NCBI GenBank assembly: GCA_037974665.1
Contig: CM075767.1
Span: forward strand, 16,880,840 to 16,944,839
Length of the DNA: 64,000 nucleotides
Source: Ehretia macrophylla
Taxonomy: Eukaryota; Streptophyta; Magnoliopsida; Boraginales; Ehretiaceae
Reading direction: 5' to 3'
Shown here one piece after another: positions 11,741-23,706 of this stretch (its first letter is position 1; every line of letters begins with the position of its first letter). Below the pieces are notes generated by a model. The model saw nothing but the letters and a program-made list of their open reading frames with translations. It was not told the origin of the DNA and ran no database searches. Position numbers and translations under genes: made by a program.

Positions 11741-13132
11741 GTCTGTTATATATCTTTAGAGTGACACGCTATTTTTTTTTTTCTCTAAAATCATATGGAT
11801 ATTTTTTTTGAATATGCCAATATGAGTACGGCACTCAAGTAAGAATAGTTGCAATTACTTGAAACTATTGTACTTTATAACTTTTTAATTTTGACAAATT
11901 CAATAACAATTGGAACTATAACTGCAATTTAGTCTCCAAATCAGTACGATACTCAATTAAGAATAGTTGTTCGTGTGTATTTTTGGGTGTATGTGTGTCA
12001 GATTGGGGTGGGGGGCTAGATTCCCATTGGTAGGGGGTCCTTGGAGGAGGGGGGGGGGGGGGGCGGGGGGGGGGGGGGGGGGGGGGGGGCGGCGGGAGGA
12101 AAGAGAATGGAGTTGGGTTTGATTGGAAGAGGAAGGAGGGTAGGTTTGTGATTTTCTTATTTTAGTAAGAGTAGTTTAGACATTTTATTAATTTTTTATT
12201 AGTTTTTTAACGGTAAGAACTAATTTGAATATTTTTGTAAATATTGTGAACGAATTTTCATCCTTTAAAACAATGGGACTAAAATTGATTTTTGGCGAAA
12301 CAATGGAGAATCTAGGTAATATTAAAATTTGAAAATATCCTATGTTAGGTTGATGTGTGGTGTTTTTCACACTTGTAACATTTGATTTTGTTGAGTTTAA
12401 TGATATCTCTTTTACTTTTTTTTAGCCAAAAAAAAGTACCATACCATCTCCTTGACCCCACAAAAAACAAAAAAAAAAATCTCTAGAATAAAGTTTTTTT
12501 TTTTTTTCATCGTCATTTATTACTCATACGATTGACATTTCTTTAGCATATGAAGTTTATTATCTTCTACATAAAAAGTTTAGAAACAAATATTATATAT
12601 AGATTATACTGATATAGATTTAGAACACAAATAAGTTTTGGAAGCATAAATAGAATGACTATTTAATGAAAACACATGTTTAAATTTCAGACTTTGAATG
12701 TTATGCCCCGAGCACAAAAATTTAAATCCACAAGTAAAATTAGTGTTGTAAATATAAAAAATAACTATTTAAGTTCTCTAATCTATAGGTTTCAAATAAT
12801 TAACCCAAATTATTATGTGTATAAGTTATACCCATAAACTCACTTATAAACAATACACATATACTATTTTTATGGATGTGAGATATCACATTGAAAAAGT
12901 CAGTATGTTCCTAGTTATTTTTGCATAAGGAGTATCTATATTTACCAATTAGAATAATAGTAAAACACAAAGAAGAGGAAAAAATCGATGTTCCACTTCT
13001 GCCTTTATTTTCTCTCTCTCTCGTAAAAGATAACATTGAAGTTAAAAATTTATGAAATCAATGTTTCCGGTCGTGTTTTTTTTTTTTTTTTTGTCCTCTT
13101 GTATCGTTTCATTTTTAATTCTCAATCACGTT
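11741..13132. other. Intergenic, no gene recognised
   Basis: AT-rich sequence with a long poly-G tract (12049-12100), a CT microsatellite near 13010-13022 and several A/T runs. No exon, RNA gene or clear transposon end was seen. Confidence 0.6.
12049..12100 (+). repeat. Long poly-G tract
   Basis: About 50 bases are almost pure G, interrupted by single C residues. Such tracts are prone to G-quadruplex formation and to sequencing or assembly error, so the length is uncertain. Confidence 0.85.
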
Positions 13133-13560
13133 TTAGGCTCCATTTGTTAATAACTTATTGGGAGAAATATTTTCAGAGAAAACCGTTTTTTTTTTAAATT
13201 AGAAAATTGGAAAAGATTTTTTTGTGTTTGGATTTATAGTAAAAAATATTTTCTGACATGAAATTTTATAAAGAAAAAAATATATATTTACCAAGGGTAG
13301 AAGGTGGGGTTGGGGTGGGGGGAGTGAGCGTAGGGTGTTGTGGCGGGGTAGGGGTGGTTGGATTAGGGATAAAGTGAGTGAATTTCAAAAAATATTTTTT
13401 TCTTCCAAGAGATAAGAAAATATTTTTCACTTTTTTAAACTAAAATTTTTCTTTGACTGGAAAATATTTTTCAGTTAACCAAATTTTTTATGTTACCAAA
13501 CATTGAAAAATTCAGAAATATTTTTTAGAAAAATATTTTATTGCAACAAATGGAGCCTAA
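13133..13560. mobile_element. MITE with perfect 16-bp terminal inverted repeats
   Basis: The left end TTAGGCTCCATTTGTT is the exact reverse complement of the right end at 13545-13560. The interior is rich in AAAATATTTTTC words and has a G-rich middle (about 13302-13360). It has no coding capacity. I could not find an unambiguous target-site duplication, so the superfamily stays open. The segment at 25199-25535 looks like a distant relative. Confidence 0.7.
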
Positions 13561-16500
13561 GCAAAGTGTCAGTCTCATTAGGGGATCTGAATCATCTCAT
13601 ATCATTGTAATGTTACGAGGGAGATTTGTGATAGTATATTCATATAAAGATTTAATAATGGTGATATGTTAATATAATTGTAATAAAATGATCTTAATAA
13701 GTTTTACTTTAATTGATTTCTATCATAATGTTGTATGATATGAAGAGGAGAATCTATATTAAATTTTGTGAATGGAGTAGATTACTTGTGACAAAAGATT
13801 TGTTCTAGTTTAACTCATGTTCAAACCCACCCAAAAAAAAAGGAAAAAGAAAAAAAGAAAACTCATGCTCAAAGAAGGTCAGTAGCATTAAGCTTAGTAT
13901 ATTTGGGCCATCTCCAACGCTATTCATTTTTTCTCTAGTAAAAGGAGTTGAAATGAGTTTTTCTTATTTTAGACAACTTTTTATTTCAATTTCATCTAAT
14001 AATATTTGATATTATAGCTAGCACACTAATACTTTATTATCATTTTCTAATTTTCACTGTTTCACAATATTTCGATTTCGAAGATTTAGATTTTGTTTAA
14101 CCTAGTTATAAAATTTTACCTTTTGAGTGTGTAGCTTTTAGTAATAATTTTTTCGATAGAAGTGATGTTGAGGAAAAGCCATTACTGTTTGATATATGTT
14201 GGATGATGTTGGTTTTTCAAAATTTTGAGGCAATGTTAGACTTTCAAAAAATAGAAAAAAAAAACTTATAGCCCTATTTTCCCCTTTATTATGGCCTTAC
14301 AAACTTATAAAATGAAAATTCTTCACGTTTTACTCAGACACTCACCTCTAACTTTGCTTTTTCCTCGCTTGTATAATCCAAGCTTTCACATCTAACTGTA
14401 AGTTCTCTTCCCTTATTGTCATCCCCGCTTCCTCTTCTAGAACATTTTTCATATTATGTAAAAACATCATGAAATCTTTTTTTGAAAAGCTCCAGTTTGG
14501 AGTTTTTTATTTTTAAGTTTTAATCTTTACCTAAAAATCTTAAAAAATGGCCAAATAGATTACTTTTAGCTTCTAAATTCAAAAAAAATGTTTTCAAGTG
14601 TCTAAAATTAGGCCAAATAGAGACTTACATTTTTTTTTTCAATGATCGCATTTTCAATGGTCCATTATTTCACCATCTTAATAATCCATTTTGAAGCAAA
14701 AACAAATTCTAATTATAATTTAACATGGATTATATAAAAAAAAGTAACATGTTATTGGAAACTAGTCAATAAAGTTTAAGTATAAATAAATTTATCCAAA
14801 ATCATAATTATAATTGTGACTTAGTTGCAATTGAAAAACTAAAACATAGAAACTCTAATATAAAAATAAAAAAAAAGACAAAAAAAATATGGAGAGTGAG
14901 ATAGGGAGTCATTCTCTCTTCTTATATGTTGAGAGTTAAAAGAGAAGAATAGTCAACTAGCTAAAATAGTGAGTGAAATACAGAGCTTGTTAGATAAAAG
15001 AAAAGTCAATTTCACTTCCTATATGAGTTAAGAAGCCAAATAGGGAGTCTAGATCAACGGCTTAGTTCATCATAAAAACTCCTCTTGCTCAACTAATCTA
15101 ATCAAATGACCATGATGTACCTATAAATAAGTAGCTCTAGAAATTACCCAGACATTGTTATTATTATTATTATTATCTTTTTTTTTGGGTATAATGAAGG
15201 TAAAATTTATAGTTTGAACTCAAAGTTTGTAATTATAATATGTCATTATCTGATTATTCCACTTAATAGAGGTCAAAATGTTTGAAAGCACTTGTAATGT
15301 GGAATTCATTTGATTTATAAAACGGTGATTTTAATTTATCTTCATTTATTGTTCGGAGAATTAACATTTCTTTATATATATCAACCTTGTTATCTTCTAA
15401 TTAAAAAGTTTGGAAGCAAATATTATGATATGGATTTTACAATATAGATAATTTTTGGAAGAATAAATAGAGTACTATTCAAAAGAAGAAAAAAAGTTTG
15501 AATTTTGAAAAAGAAAAAAAATATACTCGTGTCTTGCAATGAAAGATGTGAACAGTTTAATAAGGAATTGCTCGAAATTAATTATATTTCAAGGGGTGTA
15601 GTGTAAATGTCCAAAAACAAACATATTCCTTCTTGTTCGTTCTTTTCTCAAAGTATTACGGATATATTCAAACCTTTATTTTATTAGGTGGTGTTGACTT
15701 TATCAATATAACGATGTCATATTATATTCTTTTTTAGAGCTATAAGTGACTTCATACAACTCTTTTTAGACTATTTTTTACCTCTCTTATGATGTGTAAT
15801 ACCTATACCTTTACACATTCTGACAAAGCATTTCTACTAATCTTACTCTTAACATTTTCACCCATGTTAAAAAAAAAAAAACCATCATATTATTAATTTT
15901 TAATCCTATTTTTTCTAGTATTTCTGCACAAGCCAAACAAACAGCTAAAAGAAATTTAATGGTATTTCATTAGTTTAAATTTTAATAGTGTTTTTGTTGA
16001 ATCTGTGCAGGCCATATACATTATGTTGGTTCCAAGGAAAAATAGTGCTTGCTTTCTCAAAGATGAGCACCATTTCGTGCTCAAAAATTGATGTACGACA
16101 CAAAGCTAAATTAAAAGCCAAGGGTGAAATAGGGAGTGCATGGTCGAGCACTGTAAAAATACAGCAGAATCTTTTTAAATTAATATTTGATAAATTAATA
16201 ATTTTTTTTAACTAATAAAAATGTCCGGTTTGACTTGGGACTAGTTTAAAAAGTTGATAAATTTAATAAAATTATAAGATAATACATTTAAAAAAATTTC
16301 TTTGTATTTTATTGACCTAAATATTTCATAAATTAATAATTAGCTAAAAAGTATATAATAAATTGACTATGAGATTTTCTTAAAATATGAATCAAGAGTA
16401 ACTTATTTTTTGTTGAACTTTAAATCTAGTTGAATCTTATATTTAATTATTTAAAGAAAAAAATTTAGATAATCCTACAAGGATTAAGATATAAAATTAG

Positions 16501-16951
16501 AGAAATTAGTTTTCATCCTAATTATACAAGGTCTTGGATACGAGATTAGAAAAATTTTATTCTAATCCTACTAAATTAAATTTTATCTTCTATTCTTACT
16601 ACTTATTTTTTCAAATTAGGCCGAAAAAATACAAGTCAATTTTTTTTAAAAAAAATCATAATCATAATATTTTTACTATAAAGCCAAAAAATTATAAATA
16701 TCTCTCTAAATTAATAGTTATTAATTTATCGATAAATTAATATATCATTAAATTAATAGAATTTGGTAGTCTCAATGCTATTAATTTAAAGAGGTTATAT
16801 TGTACTTCTCAAGATTGTTTATCTGTTCTGTTAGGTGATCCAATCGCTCTTCTTGCGAGTGGTGTTGTGAAATTGATCGACCTTCAATAATTAACTATTT
16901 ATTATTATATTCGTCGGGGAATAAGTTTTTGAAAAGATTCGGGATGATATT
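13561..16951. other. Intergenic, old repeat remnants, no gene recognised
   Basis: AT-rich. GGGCCATCTCCAACGCT at about 13906 and the phrase AATAGGGAGT (about 14899, 15036 and 16128) resemble ends of decayed MITEs. A short open frame at 15988-16215 lies in such a repeat and has no recognised domain. About 16560-16750 is an inverted relative of 10130-10380. The last ~150 bp (16800-16951) are somewhat less AT-rich and form the target of the Copia insertion; I do not recognise them. Confidence 0.5.
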
Positions 16952-16956
16952 CAAGG

Positions 16957-17194
16957 TGATAACGGATATTGTGTATTTTTGAATGTATTTGTTGTTATTA
17001 TCGTCAGCACAAATCTCTCATGTATTTGTTATCTCAATCACGTGCTATTAGCATTATATATACGGTTGTACATTTCATTCATATAATCAGCACAAATCTC
17101 TCATGTATTTGTTATCTCAATCACGTGCTATTAGCATTATATATACAGTTGTACAGTTCATTCATATAATATAAGGAAAATTCTTTCCCTTTCA
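16957..17194 (+). repeat. Copia 5' LTR (238 bp) with an internal 83-bp duplication
   Basis: Starts TGATAACGG and ends CCCTTTCA. The segment beginning CAGCACAAATCTCTCATG occurs twice in tandem (17005-17087 and 17088-17170); the 3' LTR has it once. This LTR also lacks about 33 bp present in the 3' LTR just after GGATATTGTGTA. Confidence 0.9.
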
Positions 17195-17206
17195 TGGTAT
17201 CAGTCG
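17195..17206 (+). other. Copia primer-binding site
   Basis: TGGTATCAG directly abuts the 5' LTR, matching the 3' end of plant initiator Met-tRNA for nine bases before it diverges. Confidence 0.8.
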
Positions 17207-17321
17207 CCCTCGACAAACGTCTCTTCTGATCTGTGTAACTGTTTGCTCCTTCTTCCTTTACTGCACACGTTTGCTTATTCCTCAAAAAAAAAAAAAAAAA
17301 ATCACTTCCTAGCACCTTCAA

Positions 17322-18335
17322 ATGGCTTCATCTACAGCTTCTACATTCTCCCTTCCCACCTGCAATGTCAGGGTCTATGTGACTATCTCTCTAGACCACT
17401 ATAATAATCTCATGTGGCAAACTCAGATAACCAATTTCTTCTGTTTCAATGGCCTATTCGGATATGTCGATGGGTCAATTCTAGCTCCCAAAACGCCTTC
17501 TTCCTCTGCTACTGGTTCCTCTTCCAAAACTTCCCCATCCACTCTCTCCTCTCTTGAAGAATGGCAAAAGTACGACAGCTTTGTGACTGCGTGCATCATT
17601 GCCACACTATCCGAAACACTTGCTCACCATGCTCTTGGCTATAACTTTGCGTGTGAGCTTTGGAATTCCCTTAAAAAATCCTCCATGCAACAGTCCGTCG
17701 CACGCAAATCTCTCATCCGAGCCCAGCTTCGTGGCCTCAAAAAAAAATTCATGTCTATTGCTACTTATCTCAATCAAATCCATCATCTCTCCACCTCCTT
17801 AACAGCCATGGGGGATCCTATATCCGATTCTGATTTGATGCTCATCACTCTTGAAGGACTACCTCGACACTATCGTCCCTTTGTTATGTCCGTTGAAAAT
17901 CTTGTTGTTCCACTCTCCTTTTTAGAACTGTGAGCCAAGCTTTTGACGTACAAGCATCGTCTTATTCTTGATGGTGATGACCTCTCTGTAACAAAATCTT
18001 TTCCTCCTTCTGTATCACAAATCAATTCTCCATCACACAATGAACAAGCTCTTTTCACCAAGAATTCATCCAAAGTTATTTCGTCCTACAACACCAACTC
18101 TTCTAACAAGTCAAATTCATCCTCATCCAGATCAAACTCAGGCTACAAAGGCACATGCCAAATATGCCGTCAGCGAGGCCATTCAGCCTCACGATGCAAA
18201 TATAGGTATTCTCCGCCTCAGCCTAGTCCTCCCACTCAGCAGTTCGCCGGTCTTCACCATCAACCCAACTCACTTCCACCATTTCTTCCTACACCGACAA
18301 ATACTTGGATCCCAAATTTCGGTGCTACATAGCAC
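17322..18335 (+). pseudogene. Copia gag, zinc knuckle and start of protease (broken)
   Basis: The ATG at 17322 starts a Copia-type Gag (retrotransposon gag/UBN2-like) with the family pattern of a W..Q motif near residue 32 and a YVDGS-type segment near residue 50. An in-frame TGA at 17931-17933 cuts it at 203 codons; the same frame then continues. A canonical CX2CX4HX4C zinc knuckle (CQICRQRGHSASRC) lies near 18155-18196. The protease active site near 18310 reads NFGAT instead of the family's D-S/T-G-A pattern, so the catalytic Asp is missing, and TAG follows at 18330-18332. Both capsid and protease should be non-functional. Confidence 0.85.
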
Positions 18336-19805
18336 ATGACGCCAGATGCTTCAGTTCTACACAATCTTCAACCTTACACTGGTCCTGACAACGTGGTTGT
18401 GGATGATGGTACTGTTCTCCACATTCACAACACTGGTTCAAATTTTATTCCACATTATGATCGCTCTCTGTATTTAAAAAATATATTGCATGTACCTAAT
18501 CTAACTCGAAATCTCTTGTCAATATCTCAATTCACACAAGAAAAATAATGTTTCTTTTGAATTTTTTCCTTCCATGTGTGTTATAAAGGATCCGCACACA
18601 AGGACCCCTTTCTCCGAGGCCAAGTTGAATACAATCTCTACACACTGTCTGTGCCATCCTTCTCTTCGTCAAAGTCTTCCATTGCACTATCTACCAGTCA
18701 AGTTTCTGCTTCTCTATGGCATAGTCGGTTGGGTCATCCTTCAAAACCAGTGCTGTCCACTTTACGTTCTCAGTCTGCTGTTCAATTTCAAGACTTTCTT
18801 TCATTAAATAAAATATGTCATGCATGTATGCAAGGCAAAAGTCATAGACTCCCTTTCTCCCCTTCGTTTAGGTCGTCTATTTTCTCTTTACAATTAATTC
18901 ACTATGATGTATGAGGTCTGGCCCCTGTTCCGTCATGTTCAAGTTTTAGGTATTTTATCATTTTTGTTGACGACTATAGTCGTTTTACATGACTGTAATC
19001 TATGAAAAATAAAAGTGACAACTACTCTTGTTTTCTGCAATTTCAATCTTTAGTTGAAAATCAATTTGGACACAAAATACGTTCATTTCAATGTGATGGA
19101 GCTCCCAAATTGACACAAGGTTCCCTAAAAGCACTTTTCAACAAAAGTGGCATTGAATATCGCATATCTTGCCCACACACACCCTAACAAAATGGTCTTG
19201 CTGAACATAAAATTCGCCATATTACAGAAATGGGGACTACACTTTTATTCAATGCCACACTCCCAAAACGATTTTGGCTTGAAGCTTTTAACACAACAGT
19301 TTTTTTAATTAATCGTTTACCTACTCCAATTTTACAAAACCATTCTCCTTTTCTAAAATTATTCGACATACCCCCTGACTATTCTTTTCTTCGTATTTTT
19401 GGGTGTCTATGTTATCCCTTTCTACGACCCTATAGGTTTGACAAGCTAAGTCCAAAATCTCTTCCATGTGTGTTTCAAAGCTATAGTCTTGATCATCACG
19501 CTTACAGATGCTACCATATCCCCACTGATCGCGTTTATCTATCGCAACATGTGACTTTTGATGAGTCTTCGTTTCCTTTTGTAACCTTGTCGTCTTCACA
19601 CTCGTCCTCTGCTTGTACTGTTCCACTTGTTAGCCATCAGTCTCAAACGAATGCATTTCCCTTACCTCACGTTACATTTCCACCTCATGTTTTCGCTTTC
19701 CCAGAAAGTAATATCTCACTTGTCCAATCTCTTGCGACCTTGCCCTTGAATTTCATACCTTCACGTCCTGTGCACTCCTATGTTACGTGTTTTAGCACAT
19801 TGTAA
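18336..19805 (+). pseudogene. Copia integrase region (broken)
   Basis: In the same frame as gag, with stops at 18546, 18912, 19185 and 19803 and two more near 18990. Two frameshifts between about 18550 and 18620 move the reading into another frame and back. The GAG-pre-integrase HHCC zinc site is visible (LWHSRLGHP, then CHACMQGKSH, about 18715-18845). The integrase core follows: FVDDYSRFT, FQCDGA, then PHTP-stop-QNGLAEH where the family has Q at the stop. It would insert the cDNA into the genome. No stretch is long enough to be active. Confidence 0.85.
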
Positions 19806-19892
19806 CCTGCTCCTATAATTTCACATGGGTCCCACGGTCTAGAAGCTCCCATAAGTCTTCCTGATATTGATGTCTCTTCTCTGTCACCCATT

Positions 19893-21829
19893 ATGTCCCT
19901 TAGTCTACATGAACAAATACAGACCCTTGATCATGACTTGTCATTGGTCAACTTTCCTAGTAACTCTAACTCCTCTACTTCGCCAGTGCATCCTACCTTT
20001 ACTCTTGCTCCTTTGTCCAACGTGGACAACCTTGTTCTCGTGAACCCCACATCTTCTCCTTCCCATGCATCCTGTAACTCTACCTCCTCTACTTCACTTG
20101 CGCATCCTACCTCAACACCTGCTCCATATTCCACCACGGACAACCTTGCTCTCGTCAACCCCAAATCTTCTCCTCCCCATGTGTCTATTTTGCAGTGTCA
20201 TCCTATGGTTACGCGGACCAAAGATAATACCAGGCAAGCAAAGTTATTTTCTGACTACATCACTTATAACGCTTGTCACACAGTGCATCCTTCATTAGAT
20301 CAAAATGAAACAAAACCCACTACCTTTAATCAAGCATACAAAATGCAACAGTGGCGTGTAACTATGGACTCAGAGTATAATTCTTTTCTTTAGAATGGTA
20401 CATGGACCCTAGTTCCTAAACCTCCTCAGGCCAACATTGTCGGCTGCAAATGGGTTTTCCGCATTAAAAGAAAACCAGATGGATCTATCGACAGATACAA
20501 GGCACGGTTAGTGGCTAAAGGTTATAATCAGGAGGAGGGTATTGATTTCACAGATACTTTTAGTCCTGTAGTCAAATCGACAACGATCCGTGTGGTGCTA
20601 TCTATTGCAGTATCTAAAAATTGGCCTATCAAACAGCTGGATATAAATAATGCTTTCTTATATGGGTTTTTACAAGAAGAGGTCTATATGGCTCAGCCCC
20701 TGGGTTTCATTCATCCTTCACTAACAGATCATATGTGCAGGTTACACAAAACATTGTATGGCTTGAAACATGCCCCTCGTGCATGGTTCTCAAGACTAAG
20801 CACTTATCTTCTCTCCCTTGGTTTTGCTTCATCAACCTCGGATACATCACAGTTTGTTCAAACAACATCTAATGCTTTTACAATCATACTTGTTTATGTT
20901 GATGATATAATTGTCATAGGAAATGATGTTGCTACCATTCAGTCTCTCACTCAATCTCTCCATCAAGAGTTCTCTATCAAGGATCTAGGTGATCTCTCTT
21001 ACTTTCTTGGTGTTCAGGTTGTTCGTACACCTAATGGGTTGCTTCTACATCAACAAAAGGACATCCATGACATTCTCACTCGCACAAATATGTTGAAGGC
21101 CAAATGGGTCTCTTCTCTAATTGCACCTCATCAGCAACTATCTCAGCACTTGGGATATCCTTTTCCTGACCTAACACTTTATCGCAGCACAGTTGGTGCC
21201 CTCTAGTACTTAACTGTCACTCGTCCTGAATTATCATTTGTGGTCAATAAAGTTTGTCAGTTCATGCATAGTCCTACTGATGTATATTGGACTGCTGTCA
21301 AACGCATTCTTCATTACTTACAAGATACTCCGGCCTACGGACTGCATATTTAATCCTCTTCTGATTTCTCTCTACATGCCTACTCTGATTCAAATTGGGT
21401 TGGGTGTCCCGATGATCGTCGCAGTACGCAAGGATATTGTATTGTTTTGGGCTCTAATCTCATCTCCTGGTCTGTGAAGAACAGACTACCACTTCTCGAT
21501 CCAGCACCGAGGCTGAGTACATGGATATTTCCTTTGCAACTACGGAATTATACTGGCTCAAGTCATTATTGTTTGAACTTCAGTTGTCGTCCCCTACTCC
21601 GCTAACACTATGGTGCAATAACATTGGTGCTACTTATCTCACTGATAACCCGGTGTATCATGCACGCACCAAACATATCGAGATTGATATACATTTTGTT
21701 CGGGAAAAAGTCTCCACCAATGAGCTTCAAGTTCGATTCATTTCTCTTGCTGACCAGCTTGCGGATATTATGACAAAAGGGTTATCTATCTCCCGGTTCA
21801 AATTGTTGCGATCCAAGCTCACTGTTTAG
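19893..21829 (+). pseudogene. Copia reverse transcriptase and RNase H (broken)
   Basis: A low-complexity Ser/Pro-rich linker (19893-20200) is followed by the RVT_2 domain: [28 protein letters not shown], the DINNAFLYG motif, and the catalytic YVDD at 20895-20906. Stops occur at 20391-20393 (just before NGTW) and 21204-21206 (before YLTVTRP); another lies near 21352, and a frameshift lies near 21480. The RNase H part resumes in another frame at about 21495, with STEAEY, the LWCNNIGA segment (family: D..GA) and the C-terminal HIEIDIHFVREK. It ends at 21829 just before the purine tract. The catalytic YVDD is intact but the reading frame is not. Confidence 0.9.
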
Positions 21830-21853
21830 GACTCAGTCTCGCTTGAAGGGGCA

Positions 21854-22040
21854 TGACAACGGATATTGTGTAGTTCAAATTCAATTTTAAAATTATTTGT
21901 TGTATTTTTGAATGTATTTGTTGTTATTCTTGTCAGCACAAATCTCTCATGTATTTGTTATCTCAATCACATGCTATTAACATTATATATACAATTGTAC
22001 AGTTCATTCATATAATACAAGGAAAATTATTTCCCTTTCA
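21854..22040 (+). repeat. Copia 3' LTR (187 bp)
   Basis: Starts TGACAACGG, ends CCCTTTCA, followed by the target-site duplication CAAGG. It carries the ~33-bp AT-rich segment missing from the 5' LTR and only one copy of the 83-bp unit, so it is probably closer to the ancestral LTR. Confidence 0.95.
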
Positions 22041-22045
22041 CAAGG

Positions 22046-23263
22046 CAAACTTTTTGTTGGACCAAAATTTGTGATAGTCTTATAAATAGATTTATTTGTA
22101 AAAGTTTGAATATTGATCTTAGAATTCTTAGTCAGGTTTGGAACGTTTTTACAACATTGTAATTATTTTGTTTGAGTTTTTGGAAAGGATCACTTACTTA
22201 TTTAGCAAAAACTATTTGTTATTATATCTTCTTTTTCAATAATGGAGATTGGTATAACCATTGGCCTTCCTTGTTGTGGGTGCGTGAGGTTGTGAAATCA
22301 ATTCTCATTAATAATTGTTATGAACAGTTAACCTGGTGTGGGCTCGAACGATAAACTGGGACTGAATTTCGTGATTTCGCTAATCTCCGATCTTGCAAAC
22401 CAAAGATCCAAGTGTTGGGCTTAGGGTCCTCCTCCGATGTTTAAATCAGTTATAAGGACCAAAGAGTGCTTATCTAAAGCAAATGTGCAAATAACAAGTA
22501 GTGAGTAAGAATCACTTATCTTTTTGAGCTAGTGAACTCATATATTTATAAATGCATATGAGGCTTATACCTGTTAGAGGGAGCTCTGATTTTGTAGAAT
22601 ATGATTGCACCTTAATAGGGATATTGACCCCTGAATTGTATAGTGAATTGTGGTCCATGATCTTTGGAGAGTTAGTTGACATTTGATTGAATGGGTATTG
22701 CCCGTTAGGCAGGGCTTGGACCATTTTGGGCCGAGCATCTTGGGCCTCTAATCCTTGTCAGGTTTGTCCTATTACTCTGACCAAATTTCTTTATTGTTTT
22801 GGCCTATTTCTCTAGCTCAATATTTCATGCCATGTCAGAGACATTTTTTTTTATGTATATTATATAATTTAGACCTATTTTAAATTTTTAAAAAAATTGG
22901 AGATTGGTATAAGATTTTCATTTTTTGTACTACGTTTGGTAGTGTTCTTTCTTTTGTTATATAAGTTTGATAAGATTCTTCAAAATTTACAGTGTTCATT
23001 ACTATTATAATTTCTGATGGATAATTGTAAACTCTCTCATTGTCGAGAATTGCTTTAGAATTAAGTTTTTGAAAAGCTTGTCAACAAAAAAAAGTTTTTG
23101 AAAAGCTATGTCATCAACGTAACATTTCATTTATTATTGTTTTGAACCACGTCTTGCATTTTTCTTTTCTTTTCCTTTTTTTGGTGGGTAGCCATCGTTA
23201 GGCCTCCTTTAAAATTAACCTTTTTTAATTTATGTTTCATAGCGAAGCAAAGTAATACACAAT
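22046..23263. other. Intergenic; possible old LTR remnant
   Basis: No gene is recognised. About 22240-22850 is less AT-rich than its surroundings; phrases such as CCTCCTCCGATG and GGGCCGAGCATCTTGGGCC resemble worn plant LTR sequence, but I found no paired ends. Short open frames here are unsupported. Confidence 0.35.
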
Positions 23264-23272
23264 AACTAAATA

Positions 23273-23697
23273 GGAAAAATGTCATATTTAGTCCCTATTA
23301 TTTCTCTCAAATTTTAATTTCGTCACTATTATTTAAAAATTTTCAATTTCATCTCTATTATTTCTTAAAAAGTTTCAATTTCATCTTTATTGTTTTAAAA
23401 AAAATTAATTTATCCCTATTGTTTCTCTAAGTTTTAAATTCATTCCTATTGTTCAAAATTAATCAATTTAGTCCTATTATTTTTTGAAAAACAATAAGGA
23501 CTAAATTGATTTATTTTGAACAATAGAGACGAAATTAAATTTTTAAAAAAATAATAGAGACAAAATTGAAAAATTTTAAATAATAAAGACGCAATTGAAA
23601 CTTTTGGGAGAACAAAAAAGTTGAAATTGAGAAATTAATAATAAAAACAAAATTGAAACTTTTTAAAAATAATAAAAACTAAATATGCTATTTTTTC
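23273..23697. mobile_element. Foldback MITE, 425 bp, probable 9-bp target duplication
   Basis: Almost the whole element is an inverted repeat: the left arm repeats TAGTCCCTATTATTTC-like units and the right arm their complements, turning at about 23490. Ends GGAAAAATGTCATATTTAG and the complement of GAAAAAATAGCATATTTAG match well. The flanks are AACTAAATA (23264-23272) and AATTAAATA (23698-23706), 8 of 9 identical, which fits a Mutator-like 9-bp duplication. No coding capacity. Confidence 0.75.
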
Positions 23698-23706
23698 AAT
23701 TAAATA

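Larger units (their letters stand above)
16957..22040 (+). mobile_element. Ty1/Copia LTR retrotransposon, decayed, with intact ends
   Basis: The element is bounded by LTRs starting TGA(T/C)AACGG and ending CCCTTTCA, with a perfect 5-bp target-site duplication CAAGG (16952-16956 and 22041-22045). A Met-tRNA-type primer-binding site follows the 5' LTR and a short purine tract (about 21844-21851) precedes the 3' LTR. The order gag, protease, integrase, reverse transcriptase, RNase H is the Copia order. Coding parts are broken by at least eight in-frame stops and several frameshifts, so it cannot move on its own. The lineage within Copia is not assigned. Confidence 0.95.

Noticed and set aside
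13131-13562. PIF/Harbinger origin of the 13133-13560 MITE
   Set aside because: The flanking TTA and TAA are not a direct repeat; they belong to the inverted termini, so the 3-bp TSD of that superfamily is not shown.
15988-16215. 75-codon open frame
   Set aside because: Lies in decayed repeat sequence with MITE-like phrases and shows no recognisable domain.
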